Shown one piece after another: positions 1 through 8,300 of a stretch of DNA of 47,125 nt. The stretch lies in contig NZ_QEYD01000019.1 in the NCBI RefSeq assembly GCF_003122215.1, positions 1 through 47,125 on the forward strand, read 5' to 3'. How positions within the stretch are numbered: position 1 is the first letter of the stretch; every line of letters starts with the position of its first letter. The stretch comes from Pararhodobacter marinus (GTDB lineage Bacteria > Pseudomonadota > Alphaproteobacteria > Rhodobacterales > Rhodobacteraceae). The position numbers and the translations under genes are program-made. Under the pieces are notes generated by a model. The model had not been told where the DNA came from and did not search any database. It saw only the letters and a list, made by a program, of their open reading frames with translations.

Positions 1-1
1 T

Positions 2-20
2 CATTCTGCCCGAAATACTC
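2..20 (-). repeat. dispersed 3'-module repeat, copy 1
   Basis: On the minus strand this reads GAGTATTTCGGGCAGAATGA, a shortened match to the element found seven more times in the window. It lies downstream of the end of cobF and after a strong GC hairpin, the arrangement seen at most other copies. It may be part of a transcript end or a mobile or REP-like repeat; the sequence alone does not decide. Confidence 0.6.
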
Positions 21-30
21 CCGAGGGGGC

Positions 31-54
31 CCGGGGGAGCGGAGCCTCCCCCGG
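31..54 (-). terminator. GC hairpin after cobF
   Basis: A perfect 9-bp stem (CCGGGGGAG / CTCCCCCGG) with a 6-nt loop lies about 90 nt past the cobF stop. There is no U-run directly after it; the repeat copy at 2-20 follows instead. It probably ends or stabilises the cobL-cobF transcript, which is inference. Confidence 0.45.
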
Positions 55-145
55 ACGCAAACCAAACGCGCAGCGCCACGGCCCCGGCGATTCGCCGGGT
101 TCCGAATGTTACGAAGACAGGGGTATGAAGATCGGGAGACCCTGC

Positions 146-931
146 TCAGCGCCGGAGCAGGTAGATATCCATGATCCAGCCATGCTGCGCCCGAAGCGCC
201 GCGCGGGTGTCGAGGATCCGTTGCGCCACGTCGGGGAGAGGTCCCGCGATCAGCGTCTCGTGCGGCATGCCCAGATAGGCGCCCCACCAGATCGTCACGC
301 CCTCGGGCGCGAGAGCGTTAAAGGCCCCGCCCTGATCCAGCATCACCGCCACCGCGTCGGCGCCGTCGGGCCAGCCTGCATCGCGCAGGCGCCGCCCGGT
401 GGTGATCACCACGGGCGCGCCGAGATCATTGAGCGGGATCGCATGCGCCGCGGTCAGCACCGAGAGCGAGGTCACGCCCGGCACGACACGCGGGGTCAGC
501 CCCAGCCGGGCGGCGATGCGCAGGCTGGAATCGTAAAGCGAGGGATCGCCCCAGACCAGCAGCGCCACGCGCCCGCCCTGCGGCAGGCAGGCATCGATCC
601 GGGCTTTCCAGCTCAGCGCAATGGCGTCATGCCAGTCGTTGACACCGTCGAGATACGCGCCGGAGGCGTCACGCACCGGCAGGTCGAACTCCTCGACGCG
701 GGACAGATCGCCAAGATGAACGGCGCAGATCTGGCGGCGCAGATCCGCAAGATCGCTCTTGTCCGTGCCCTTGCGCGGCAGCAGGATGAGGTCGGCCTCG
801 GCCATGGCGCGGATTGCGGCCAGCGTGACATGATCGGGATTGCCAGTGCCGATCCCGATCAGGTCAAGCGCGATCTTCGGGCGATCTTGGCCTCGGCCCG
901 CGCCACGCTCTGGCGGAAAGAGCGCCGTCAT
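146..931 (-). CDS. cobF: precorrin-6A synthase (deacetylating) CobF
   Basis: CobF methylates C-1 of the corrin ring and releases the acetyl group of precorrin-5, giving precorrin-6A. It is a marker of the aerobic pathway. The 261-residue product has the tetrapyrrole methylase fold: a SAM-loop motif GIGTGNPDHVT at 26-36 and WGDPSLYDS at about 127-135, the form usual in CobF. The start overlaps the cobA stop as ATGA, so it is probably translationally coupled. It is the last gene of the cobL-E-M-B-A-F run. The residues before about 20 are not conserved-looking and a later start is possible. Confidence 0.95.
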   Translation of the reverse strand: MTALFPPERGAGRGQDRPKIALDLIGIGTGNPDHVTLAAIRAMAEADLILLPRKGTDKSDLADLRRQICAVHLGDLSRVEEFDLPVRDASGAYLDGVNDWHDAIALSWKARIDACLPQGGRVALLVWGDPSLYDSSLRIAARLGLTPRVVPGVTSLSVLTAAHAIPLNDLGAPVVITTGRRLRDAGWPDGADAVAVMLDQGGAFNALAPEGVTIWWGAYLGMPHETLIAGPLPDVAQRILDTRAALRAQHGWIMDIYLLRR

Positions 932-1644
932 TCTGCCAGCGGCCCGTACAGGATGATCCCCGCCGCGCGCGGATCGGCGGCGGCCAGCGTCTCGGCCAGC
1001 GTGCCGATCGAGGCGCGGGTGAGTTTCTGGTCGGGATGGCTGACATTCTCGGCCAGAAGGGCGGGGGTTTCGGGCGGCAACCCGGCCTCCAGCAAGCGCG
1101 CGGCCAGAAGGGCGAAAGTGCGCTTGGGCATGAACACCACGGTCGTCGCCTGCGCATCGGCCAGTGCCAGCATGTTCAGCCCCTCGGGCAGGGCCCCCGC
1201 GACATCGTGGCCGGTCACGAATTGCACGCGCCGCGCCTGCAGCCGCCGGGTCAGCGGAATGCCCGCGGCGGCGGCGGCGGCCGAGGCCGAGGTCACGCCG
1301 GGCACGATCTCGTAGCCGATCCCGGCGGCCCTGAGCGCGGTGATCTCTTCCTCGAGCCGCCCGAAAATCCCCGAATCGCCAGATTTCAGCCGCACCACTT
1401 TGGTGTTGTCCTGTGCGTAATCGACCAGAAGCCGGCTTACATGGTCCTGCTTGGGTGAGGGCCGCCCGGCGCGCTTGCCCACCGCGATCAGCTCGGCGGC
1501 CGGGTTGGCCAGTTCCAGGATCGGGCCCGAAGACAGGTCGTCGAACAGGATCACCCCGGCCGTTTTCAGCCGGTTCACCGCCTTGACGGTCAGCAGTTCA
1601 GGGTCACCCGGCCCCGACCCCACGAAGGACACGAAACCGCTCAT
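928..1644 (-). CDS. cobA: uroporphyrinogen-III C-methyltransferase CobA
   Basis: This enzyme transfers two methyl groups from SAM to uroporphyrinogen III to make precorrin-2, the entry step to B12. The 238-residue protein is one tetrapyrrole methylase domain with VGSGPGDPELLT at 8-19, GKRAG at 56-60, and RLKSGDSGIFGR at 85-96. Most stand-alone SUMT enzymes have RLKGGDPFxFGR there, so this loop is divergent. The start is preceded by AAGGGG, contributed by a dispersed repeat copy that also spans the end of cobB. It ends with an ATGA overlap into cobF. No siroheme (CysG-type) domains are fused. Confidence 0.92.
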   Translation of the reverse strand: MSGFVSFVGSGPGDPELLTVKAVNRLKTAGVILFDDLSSGPILELANPAAELIAVGKRAGRPSPKQDHVSRLLVDYAQDNTKVVRLKSGDSGIFGRLEEEITALRAAGIGYEIVPGVTSASAAAAAAGIPLTRRLQARRVQFVTGHDVAGALPEGLNMLALADAQATTVVFMPKRTFALLAARLLEAGLPPETPALLAENVSHPDQKLTRASIGTLAETLAAADPRAAGIILYGPLAE

Positions 1645-1649
1645 TCTTG

Positions 1650-1674
1650 CCCCTTCACTTTGCCGGAAATACTC
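1650..1674 (-). repeat. dispersed 3'-module repeat, copy 2 (inside operon)
   Basis: On the minus strand GAGTATTTCC is followed by GGCAAAGTGAAGGGG. The cobB stop codon (1673-1675) lies at the beginning of the copy and its end supplies the purine-rich AAGGGG in front of the cobA start at 1644. It is the only copy inside an operon and it carries no GC hairpin. Confidence 0.7.
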
Positions 1675-2983
1675 ATCCGTCCTCTCCGTCCTGCGCGATC
1701 AGGTGGAAAAAGGTCCCGCTGACGGTGCCGCGGACCGAGCCGGTTTCGGCCACCGCCGCCCCCTCGGCATCCGTCACCCGCGCCAGCACCGCGTCCGGTT
1801 GTTCGAGGATCGTCGAATAATGAAATTCGTGGCCCCTCAGCACCGCCCCTGCCGCGTGTCCGGGCATGTCGGCCACCAGTTCCGCGCGACGATAGCCCAG
1901 ATGCATCTTGCGCTTCTCGTAGCTGGTGACCAGCCCCAGAAGTCCGGCCATCTCGTGGCGCCGGCCGTCCTTGTCGATCAGCGCCGCGCCCAGGGCCATG
2001 TAGCCGCCGCATTCGCCATGCACGGGCTTCGTTTCGGCATGGCGGCGCAGACCCGCGCGGAAGCGCGTGGCGGCGGCCAGTTTTCCGGCATGCAGTTCCG
2101 GATAGCCTCCCGGGAGCCAGACCAGGTCTGCCGGGGGCGGAGCCTCGTCGGCCAGGGGCGAGAAGGGCAGGATCTCGGCCCCGGCACGGCGCCAGCCCTC
2201 GACCAGGTGCGGATAGGCAAAGGAAAAGGCCGCATCTTGCGCCAGGGCGATCCGCTGGGCGGGCGGCGGGATGCGCAAGGCTGTAGGGTGCGTCATCGAC
2301 GCACCATCCGCCGCCGCCCGGATTGCGGACAGGTCCACATTCTCGCGCAGGAACGCCGCATAATCGGCTATCGCGCGGTCGAGATCGGGATGCTCGACCG
2401 CCTGCACCAGCCCCAGATGCCGCTCGGGCAGTTTCATATCGCCGCGCCGGGGCAACACGCCCCGCACCGGCATCCCGGCCGCTTCCATCCCCAGCCGCGC
2501 CAGCCGCTCATGCCGGGGCGAGGCCACGCGATTCAGGATCACCCCCGCGAAGGGCAGGTCGGGCCGGTAGGCGCGAAATCCCAGAGCCGTCGCCGCCGCC
2601 GATTGCGCCTGACCCGAGACATCGACCACCAGCACCACGGGCCAGCCCATCCGCGCCGCCGTCTCGGCCGATGAACCATGCCCCAGCGCGCCGGCATAGG
2701 CCACGCCGTCGTAAAGCCCCATCGACCCTTCGGCCACGCAGAGATCCGCGCCCTCGGCCTCCGAGGCGATGGCGTCGAGCAGTCCCGCCCCCATCGCCCA
2801 GCTGTCGAGATTGAACGACGCCCGCCCGCAGGCCGCGCGGTGAAAGGCCGGGTCGATGTAATCGGGGCCGGATTTGAACGGCTGTACGGTCAGCCCGTCC
2901 TCGCTCAGCGCGCGCAGAAGGCCCAGCATGACCGTGGTCTTGCCGGTGCCCGAGGCCGGGGCTGAGACGAGGATCCCCTTCAT
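1673..2983 (-). CDS. cobB: hydrogenobyrinic acid a,c-diamide synthase CobB
   Basis: CobB is a glutamine- and ATP-dependent amidase that amidates side chains a and c of hydrogenobyrinic acid, the substrate of cobaltochelatase. The 436-residue protein has an N-terminal P-loop synthetase domain ([11 protein letters not shown] at 7-17) and a C-terminal class-I-like glutamine amidotransferase domain with PGGYPELH at 291-298, the nucleophile Cys325 in HGECGGYM, and a likely catalytic His near 427. The frame is open a further 300 nt upstream, but the ATG at 2983 overlaps the cobM stop as ATGA and begins the conserved P-loop region, so that start is chosen. Confidence 0.95.
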   Translation of the reverse strand: MKGILVSAPASGTGKTTVMLGLLRALSEDGLTVQPFKSGPDYIDPAFHRAACGRASFNLDSWAMGAGLLDAIASEAEGADLCVAEGSMGLYDGVAYAGALGHGSSAETAARMGWPVVLVVDVSGQAQSAAATALGFRAYRPDLPFAGVILNRVASPRHERLARLGMEAAGMPVRGVLPRRGDMKLPERHLGLVQAVEHPDLDRAIADYAAFLRENVDLSAIRAAADGASMTHPTALRIPPPAQRIALAQDAAFSFAYPHLVEGWRRAGAEILPFSPLADEAPPPADLVWLPGGYPELHAGKLAAATRFRAGLRRHAETKPVHGECGGYMALGAALIDKDGRRHEMAGLLGLVTSYEKRKMHLGYRRAELVADMPGHAAGAVLRGHEFHYSTILEQPDAVLARVTDAEGAAVAETGSVRGTVSGTFFHLIAQDGEDG

Positions 2984-3765
2984 TCCTTCGACCCCGCATA
3001 GACCGAGTCCGCGCTTTGCGGCCGGAAGCGGCGGTCGTAATCGACGGCGTAAAGGCAGCTTTCCTCGAAACCCTCGCCCGCCAGCGCGGGACCCACAAGG
3101 ATCAGCGCCGTGCGCTCCATCGACCCCGCGACCAGCCCCCCGATATCGCCCAGTGTGCCGCGGACGATCCGCTGTTCGGGCCATGTCGCCCGCCAGACCA
3201 CGGCCACCGGGCATCCGGCGCCGTAGGCGGGCGTCAGGTCGGCCACCGTGCGTTCCAGATTGTGGATCGACAGGTGGATGCACAAGGTCGCGCCTGTCGC
3301 GGCGAAATTCGCCAGGGTCTCGCCCTCGGGCATGGCGCTGGCGCGTCCCGGCGTGCGGGTCAGCACCACCGATTGAGCCAGTCCCGGCAGCGTCAATTCC
3401 GTGCCCAAGGCGGCGGCGGCGGCGGCAAAGGCGGGCACGCCCGGTGTCACGGTATAGGGAATGCCCATCTCGCGCAGGCGCCTGAGCTGTTCACCCATCG
3501 CCGAATAGACGGACAGATCGCCCGAATGCAGCCGCGCCACGTCCTGACCCTTGTCATGCGCGTCGGCGATCACCGCCATGATCTGATCGAGCGACAGCGG
3601 CGCGGTGTTCACGATCCGCGCACCGTCGGGGCAATGCTCCAGCACCGCCTCGGGTACCAGCGACCCGGCATACAGGCAGACGGGACAGGCGGCGATGATG
3701 TCGCGGCCCCGCAGGGTGAGCAGGTCGGGAGCGCCCGGACCGGCGCCGACGAAATGAACACTCAT
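2980..3765 (-). CDS. cobM: precorrin-4 C11-methyltransferase CobM
   Basis: CobM methylates C-11 of precorrin-4 to form precorrin-5. The 261-residue product is a single tetrapyrrole methylase domain: [14 protein letters not shown] at 7-20 and [17 protein letters not shown] from about 77, the latter typical of CobM/CbiF. It overlaps cobE upstream and cobB downstream by ATGA, so its synthesis is probably coupled to both. Confidence 0.95.
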   Translation of the reverse strand: MSVHFVGAGPGAPDLLTLRGRDIIAACPVCLYAGSLVPEAVLEHCPDGARIVNTAPLSLDQIMAVIADAHDKGQDVARLHSGDLSVYSAMGEQLRRLREMGIPYTVTPGVPAFAAAAAALGTELTLPGLAQSVVLTRTPGRASAMPEGETLANFAATGATLCIHLSIHNLERTVADLTPAYGAGCPVAVVWRATWPEQRIVRGTLGDIGGLVAGSMERTALILVGPALAGEGFEESCLYAVDYDRRFRPQSADSVYAGSKE

Positions 3766-4109
3766 TGGCCGTTTCCTTTCGCAAGCGCGCAGGTGGCAAG
3801 CCCGTCGGGCGAGATGACGCGCGGGGCCATCAGATACGCGCCCGGACCGGCGGCGGCAAGCGCGCAGGCTTCGGCCACCGACCCGGTGCCGCGCGCGCGC
3901 TGGCTGGCGGGCGATTGCGTGGGCGTGTCGGGCAGCGGGCCGAAGACCTCGTGCAGCGGAAGGTCCAGTGCCAGCGCCAGCGGCGCCAGAGCCGGGGCCT
4001 TGTCCGCGAGCGTCGCCAGCGCGTCGGGCGCGCCCCCGGTCGCGGCCAGCGCGCCCTGCAGCGACGCCAGCGTCGCGCGGGTGGAAAAGCCGAAACCCGC
4101 GACGATCAT
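3762..4109 (-). CDS. cobE: CobE (CbiG C-terminal-domain protein)
   Basis: This 115-residue protein belongs to the CobE/CbiG-C family, required for efficient cobalamin synthesis in aerobic producers; its exact role is not settled. The sequence begins [17 protein letters not shown] and contains the conserved [21 protein letters not shown] stretch in its second half (read as [10 protein letters not shown] then [11 protein letters not shown]). An ATG 15 nt upstream (4124) is in frame, but the ATG at 4109 makes the ATGA overlap with cobL that every junction in this run shows, so it is preferred. Confidence 0.88.
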   Translation of the reverse strand: MIVAGFGFSTRATLASLQGALAATGGAPDALATLADKAPALAPLALALDLPLHEVFGPLPDTPTQSPASQRARGTGSVAEACALAAAGPGAYLMAPRVISPDGLATCALAKGNGQ

Positions 4110-5302
4110 AGCGTCACGCTCCATTGCACGATCGGATAGGCCGATTTCCAGCCGCGCTTCCGGCCCAGAGGCTGCGCCTCGGCCAGTTCGACGCGCAGCA
4201 GGCTGCCGCCCTTCGCCGCCTGCGCCTGCGCCAGCAGCGCCTCGGATTCCAGCGTCACCGCATGAGCGACCAGCCGGGTGCCCGACGGCAGGGCATAGAG
4301 CCGCTCCAGCAAGGCCTGCGACAGCCCGCCACCCACGAAAACCGCATCGGGCCGGGGCTGCCCCTCCAGCACCTCGGGCGCGTGACCCTCGACGATCTGC
4401 AACCGGTCCACCCCCAGCGCCTGCGCGTTTTCCCGCGCCCGCGCCGCGCGCTCAGGGTTACCCTCGAAACCTGTGGCGCGCAGCGAGGGATGGCTCAGCA
4501 GCCATTCGATCCCGATCGACCCCGATCCCGCGCCGATATCCCACAGCAAGTCGCCGGGCCTCGGCGCCAGCGCCGACAGGGCCAGCGCGCGCACCGGTCG
4601 CTTGGTGATCTGCCCGTCATGGGCGAACCAGTCATCCGCCCGCCCCGACGCCAGCCCCAGCACCGCGCCCGCACCCGCCACCTCGATGCCGACCGCGACC
4701 GGGTGCTGCATATCGTCCAGCGCGTAATCCTGTGCCGTCACGCGGCGCACCCGCTCGCGCGGCCCCCCCAGCGCTTCGAGCACATGCAGAACCGACGCGC
4801 CGAAGCCCGCCCCGTCCAGATAGCCCGCCAGCGACGCCACCGCCGCGCCGTCACGCAAGGTGACGATGGCCCGCGCCCCCGGTGCTAGCAGGGGGCGCAG
4901 TCGGGCAAGAGGCGCGGCATGCAGGCCCAGACAGGCGATCTGTTCCAGCCCCCAGCCCAGCCGCGCGGCGGCCAGCGAAAAGCAGGACGGGCCGGGCAGG
5001 GCGGTCCATTCCCCCTGCGCCAGCGCCTGCGTCACCACCGTTCCCGCGCCGAACCAGAACGGATCGCCCGAGGCCAGCATCACCACCCGCCGCCCGCGAT
5101 GGGCCAGCAGCAACGGCACACCGTCGGCGAAGGGCACGGGCCATTCGATCCGCTCGGCCGTCACGTCCGGCAGCAGCGACAGGTGGCGCGGCGGTCCCAT
5201 GACCACCTCGGCGGCGTCCAAAGCCGCCCGGCTTGCATCCGTCAGCCCCTTGGGGCCATCTTCGCCCAAACCCAGAATGGTCAGCCACGGAGTGTCAGCC
5301 AT
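4106..5302 (-). CDS. cobL: precorrin-6B methyltransferase/decarboxylase CobL
   Basis: CobL methylates C-5 and C-15 of precorrin-6B and decarboxylates the acetate at C-12, giving precorrin-8. The 398-residue protein fuses a CbiE-like tetrapyrrole methylase domain (ASGDPFWFG at 77-85) with a CbiT-like class I methyltransferase domain ([12 protein letters not shown] at 228-239, SAM loop [12 protein letters not shown] at 256-267). The frame is open upstream, but the ATG at 5302 has AAGGA 8 nt before it and starts the family's normal N-terminus. That ATG shares its bases with the divergent cobK start. It is the first gene of the cobL-F run, so the promoter must lie inside cobK. Confidence 0.95.
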   Translation of the reverse strand: MADTPWLTILGLGEDGPKGLTDASRAALDAAEVVMGPPRHLSLLPDVTAERIEWPVPFADGVPLLLAHRGRRVVMLASGDPFWFGAGTVVTQALAQGEWTALPGPSCFSLAAARLGWGLEQIACLGLHAAPLARLRPLLAPGARAIVTLRDGAAVASLAGYLDGAGFGASVLHVLEALGGPRERVRRVTAQDYALDDMQHPVAVGIEVAGAGAVLGLASGRADDWFAHDGQITKRPVRALALSALAPRPGDLLWDIGAGSGSIGIEWLLSHPSLRATGFEGNPERAARARENAQALGVDRLQIVEGHAPEVLEGQPRPDAVFVGGGLSQALLERLYALPSGTRLVAHAVTLESEALLAQAQAAKGGSLLRVELAEAQPLGRKRGWKSAYPIVQWSVTL

Positions 5303-5315
5303 GCCCAATGTCCTT
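5289..5315. promoter_or_regulatory. overlapping divergent start sites of cobK and cobL
   Basis: The tetranucleotide CATG at 5300-5303 holds both start codons: ATG 5301-5303 for cobK (plus) and ATG 5302-5300 for cobL (minus). The cobK Shine-Dalgarno GGAG is at 5289-5292, inside cobL codons. The cobL Shine-Dalgarno AAGGA is at 5315-5311, inside cobK codons. Both spacings are 8 nt. Any promoter for either gene must lie in the other gene's coding sequence. Confidence 0.8.
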
Positions 5316-6032
5316 CTGCTCGGCGGCACGACCGAGGCGAGCGCCCTCGCGCAGGCGCTGGCCGAGGCGAAGATCCCCGCCACGCTCAGCTATATGGGCC
5401 GGGTCGAGCGCCCCAAGGCGCAGCCGGTCCCGGTACGGATCGGCGGTTTCGGCGGCGTGGCGGGGCTGCGCGACTATATCCGACAGCACGCGGTGACGCA
5501 TGTGGTCGACGCCACCCATCCCTTCGCCGCGCAGATGAGCACAAACGCCGTCAATGCCTGCGCCGATACCGGTACGCCCCTGATCGCGCTGACGCGCCCC
5601 GCATGGCAGCCCGGCCCCGGCGACGACTGGCAGCGCGTGGCCGACATCCCGGCGGCGGTCGCGGCGCTGGCAGGGTCCGCGCGCCACGTCATGCTGGCGA
5701 TCGGCCGGATGCATATCCACGAATTCGCGCCCCAGCCGCAGCACCGCTACCTGCTGCGTCTGGTCGATGAACCCAAGGAAACGCCGCCGCTGCCGGACCA
5801 CGTGGTGGTGGTCGATCGCGGACCGTTCAGCACGCAAGCCGACATCGCGCTGATGCGCGCGCACAAGATCGACCTTGTCGTGTCGAAGAATGCGGGCGGC
5901 ACGGGCTCGGTCTCGAAGCTCGAAGCGGCGCGCGCGCTGGGCCTGCCGGTCCTGATGATCGACCGCCCCGTCCTGCCGCCGCGCCACGACGTGCACGCGA
6001 TCGCCGAGGTCCTGACCTGGCTCAAAGCCTAG
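5301..6032 (+). CDS. cobK: precorrin-6A reductase CobK
   Basis: CobK reduces precorrin-6A to precorrin-6B with NADPH. The 243-residue product has the N-terminal GGTTEASALAQAL dinucleotide-binding stretch (8-20), the family motif VVDATHPFAAQMS, and the C-terminal VVSKNAGGTGSVSKLEAA. It is the only corrin-ring gene here on the plus strand, set between two minus-strand runs, convergent with cobJ and divergent from cobL. An open frame continues upstream, but GGAG at 5289-5292 and the conserved N-terminus support the ATG at 5301. Confidence 0.95.
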   Translation: MPNVLLLGGTTEASALAQALAEAKIPATLSYMGRVERPKAQPVPVRIGGFGGVAGLRDYIRQHAVTHVVDATHPFAAQMSTNAVNACADTGTPLIALTRPAWQPGPGDDWQRVADIPAAVAALAGSARHVMLAIGRMHIHEFAPQPQHRYLLRLVDEPKETPPLPDHVVVVDRGPFSTQADIALMRAHKIDLVVSKNAGGTGSVSKLEAARALGLPVLMIDRPVLPPRHDVHAIAEVLTWLKA

Positions 6033-6033
6033 C

Positions 6034-6062
6034 CCATCTTCGTTCCGGAAATATCCCGGGGG
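6034..6062 (-). repeat. dispersed 3'-module repeat, copy 3
   Basis: On the minus strand GGGATATTTCC is followed by GGAACGAAGATGG. This is the second variant of the element (ATATTTC...GAACAAAGATG). It points away from the cobJ 3' end, 135 nt downstream of it, and abuts the cobK stop on the other strand. A run CTCCCCCC precedes it on the minus strand, as at other copies. Confidence 0.65.
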
Positions 6063-6158
6063 GAGCCGAAGGCGGGGGGCAGCGCCCACCGATGCCGAGC
6101 GAAGCGAGGCGCCCTTTGCAAGCTTCGCCGCGCGACGCGCGGCCGGGTCGCCCGCCGC

Positions 6159-6174
6159 GCCCGCGACAGCGGGC
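6159..6174 (-). terminator. GC hairpin after cobJ
   Basis: A perfect 6-bp stem (GCCCGC / GCGGGC) with a GACA loop lies 23 nt past the cobJ stop. No U-run follows, so it may be a transcript-stabilising or Rho-linked structure rather than a classic terminator. Confidence 0.3.
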
Positions 6175-6196
6175 AAGAAGGGCGAAACCCCGCGCG

Positions 6197-6943
6197 TCAT
6201 GCCGATCTCGGCGTGTACAGGATCGGCCCGCGCGGCGTGTCGATCACCCGGGTCGCGGAATTACCGACGATCACCATCGTCCGCATATCGGCCATGTCGG
6301 GCGTGCAGTCGGGCAGCGGCACGATCCGCAGCGCCTGTTCGGGGGTCGAGACGGCGCGGGCGAACAGCACCGGGCGCGCGTCGCGGCAGGTCTCGGTCAG
6401 GATTTCCAGCGTGCGGGCAAATCCCTCGGGCCGGGATTTCGAGCGGGGATTGTAGAAGGCCATGGCGAAATCGGCCTCGGCGGCCAGCCGCAGGCGTTTC
6501 TCGATCAGCGCCCAGGGTTTCAGGTTGTCGCTGAGGTTGATCGCGCAGAAATCGTGGCCCAGCGGCGCGCCCGCCGCCGCCGCAGCGGCCAGCATCGCGG
6601 TGATGCCGGGCAGCACGCGGATCTCCAGCGCGCGCCACGCCTCGGGGCCCGCTTCCAGCGCCTCGAACACGGCGGCGGCCATCGCAAAGACGCCGGGATC
6701 GCCCGACGAGACGACGACGACGCGTTTCCCCTCGGCCGCCATTTCCAGCGCGTGCCGCGAGCGGTCGAGCTCCACGCGGTTATCCGAGGCATGCAGCACC
6801 AGCCCCTCGCGCGGGGCGATGCGGGCGACATAGGGGATGTAGCCCACCACATCCGTGGCCTCGGCCAGCGCGTCGCGCACCTCGGGCGTCACAAGGGTTT
6901 CGCGCCCCGGCCCGAGCCCCGCGATAACAACCCAACCGGTCAT
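6197..6943 (-). CDS. cobJ: precorrin-3B C17-methyltransferase CobJ
   Basis: CobJ methylates C-17 of precorrin-3B with ring contraction, giving precorrin-4. The 248-residue protein is one tetrapyrrole methylase domain: GLGPGRETLVTPEV at 9-22, VSSGDPGVFAMA from about 78, and the CobJ/CbiH-typical AFYNPRSKSRPE. It overlaps cobI by ATGA and is the last gene of the riboswitch-led run. Its 3' end faces cobK across 164 nt. Confidence 0.95.
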   Translation of the reverse strand: MTGWVVIAGLGPGRETLVTPEVRDALAEATDVVGYIPYVARIAPREGLVLHASDNRVELDRSRHALEMAAEGKRVVVVSSGDPGVFAMAAAVFEALEAGPEAWRALEIRVLPGITAMLAAAAAAGAPLGHDFCAINLSDNLKPWALIEKRLRLAAEADFAMAFYNPRSKSRPEGFARTLEILTETCRDARPVLFARAVSTPEQALRIVPLPDCTPDMADMRTMVIVGNSATRVIDTPRGPILYTPRSA

Positions 6944-7674
6944 GGCCTGCGCCCCTGTCCGTGTATCATCGCGATCGAGAAATAGGGGGCGGTGTCGACC
7001 TCGGCCAGCTTGATCACCCGTTCTTCCGCCATCGCCGCGTATTCCACCAGCCAGGCTTCGCCCATCCGGCCCGCGGCCTCGATGGCGCGTTTCAGCTTGG
7101 GCAGGTTCTGGCCGATCTTCATCACCACCAGCGCGTCGGTATCGGCGATGCGGGCGCTCAGCTCGGCCTCGGGCAGCGTGGCGGGGGCCACGGTCAGCAC
7201 ATCGTCGCCCCAGGTGATCGGCGCGCCGGTCGCCGTCCAGGCCGCCGCCATGCCGGTGATGCCGGGCACGACGCGCACGGGCACATGCGGCTCGAGCCGG
7301 GTAAAGAGATGCATGAACGAGCCGTAGAAGAACGGATCGCCCTCGGCCAGCACGACGACATCCTCGCCACTCTCGGCCAGCGCGCGCAGATGCGCCGCGA
7401 CGTTTTCGTAGAACCCGGCCAGCGACGCGGCGTAGCGGGGATCGGCGAGCGGGATCTCGGTGGTAACGGGGTAATCCATCGGGAATTCCGTCAGGTCGTC
7501 CCTCAGCATCCCCTCGACGATGCGCCGCGCCTGTCCGGGTTTCCCGGCCTTGCGGAAATAAGCGACATGCCTCGCGCCCCGGATCAGCCGGTCGGCGCGC
7601 ACGCTCATCAGGTCCTGCGCGCCGGGGCCGAGACCCACGCCGTAAACGGTGCCCGATTTCAAGATGGGGGTCAT
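6940..7674 (-). CDS. cobI: precorrin-2 C20-methyltransferase CobI
   Basis: CobI methylates C-20 of precorrin-2 to give precorrin-3A. The 244-residue product carries GVGLGPGAQDLMSVRA at 12-27 and AEGDPFFYGSFMHL from 110, both usual in CobI/CbiL. The open frame extends about 400 nt further upstream through cobH, but the ATG at 7674 overlaps the cobH stop as ATGA and begins the family N-terminus. Confidence 0.95.
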   Translation of the reverse strand: MTPILKSGTVYGVGLGPGAQDLMSVRADRLIRGARHVAYFRKAGKPGQARRIVEGMLRDDLTEFPMDYPVTTEIPLADPRYAASLAGFYENVAAHLRALAESGEDVVVLAEGDPFFYGSFMHLFTRLEPHVPVRVVPGITGMAAAWTATGAPITWGDDVLTVAPATLPEAELSARIADTDALVVMKIGQNLPKLKRAIEAAGRMGEAWLVEYAAMAEERVIKLAEVDTAPYFSIAMIHGQGRRP

Positions 7675-8300
7675 TCCTTGCGGCTCGCGATGGCGTTGAT
7701 CGCGGCGACCGTGATGGCCGAGCCGCCCAGCCGCCCCTCGACGATGCAGGACGGCACCGGCTGGACCTGCCACAGCGCGTCTTTCGATTCCATCGCGCCG
7801 ACGAAGCCCACCGGGCAGCCGATGATCGCCGCCGGGCGCGGGCAATCCGGGTCTTCGAGCATGTTGAGCAGGTGGAACAACGCGGTGGGCGCGTTGCCGA
7901 TGGCGACCAGCGCGCCGTCCAGATGCGGGCGCCAGAGTTCCAGCGCGGCGGCCGAGCGGGTGTTGGACATGGCCTTGGCCATGTCGGGGACCTCCGGGTC
8001 GTGCAGGGTGCAGATCACCGGGTTGTCGGCGGGCAGGCGGAAGCGGGTCACGCCCTCGGACACCATGCGCGCGTCGCACAGGATCGGAGCGCCGTTTTCC
8101 AGCGCCGTGCGGGCGGCGGTCACGAAGCCCGGCGTCATTTTCACGAAGTTCTCCAGCCCGACCATCCCGGCGGCGTGGATCATGCGGACGACGACCTGTT
8201 CCTCGTCGGCATCGAAGCGGCCCAGATCGGCCTCGGCGCGGATCGTGGCAAAGGACTGGCGGTAGATCGCCGCGCCGTCGGTTTCATAGGTCCAGGGCAT
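7671..8300 (-). CDS. cobH: precorrin-8X methylmutase CobH
   Basis: CobH moves the methyl group from C-11 to C-12, turning precorrin-8X into hydrogenobyrinic acid. The 209-residue protein has the catalytic histidine in VVRMIHAAGM (His42), the IGNAPTALFHLL stretch, and the C-terminal GRLGGSAITVAAINA. Its ATG follows directly on the cobG stop (TGA-ATG), and its own stop overlaps cobI. Confidence 0.96.
   Translation of the reverse strand: MPWTYETDGAAIYRQSFATIRAEADLGRFDADEEQVVVRMIHAAGMVGLENFVKMTPGFVTAARTALENGAPILCDARMVSEGVTRFRLPADNPVICTLHDPEVPDMAKAMSNTRSAAALELWRPHLDGALVAIGNAPTALFHLLNMLEDPDCPRPAAIIGCPVGFVGAMESKDALWQVQPVPSCIVEGRLGGSAITVAAINAIASRKE

Noticed and set aside
2984-3283. An N-terminal extension of cobB by 100 residues
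   Set aside because: The extra residues are the shadow of cobM; the ATGA overlap and P-loop position place the start at 2983.
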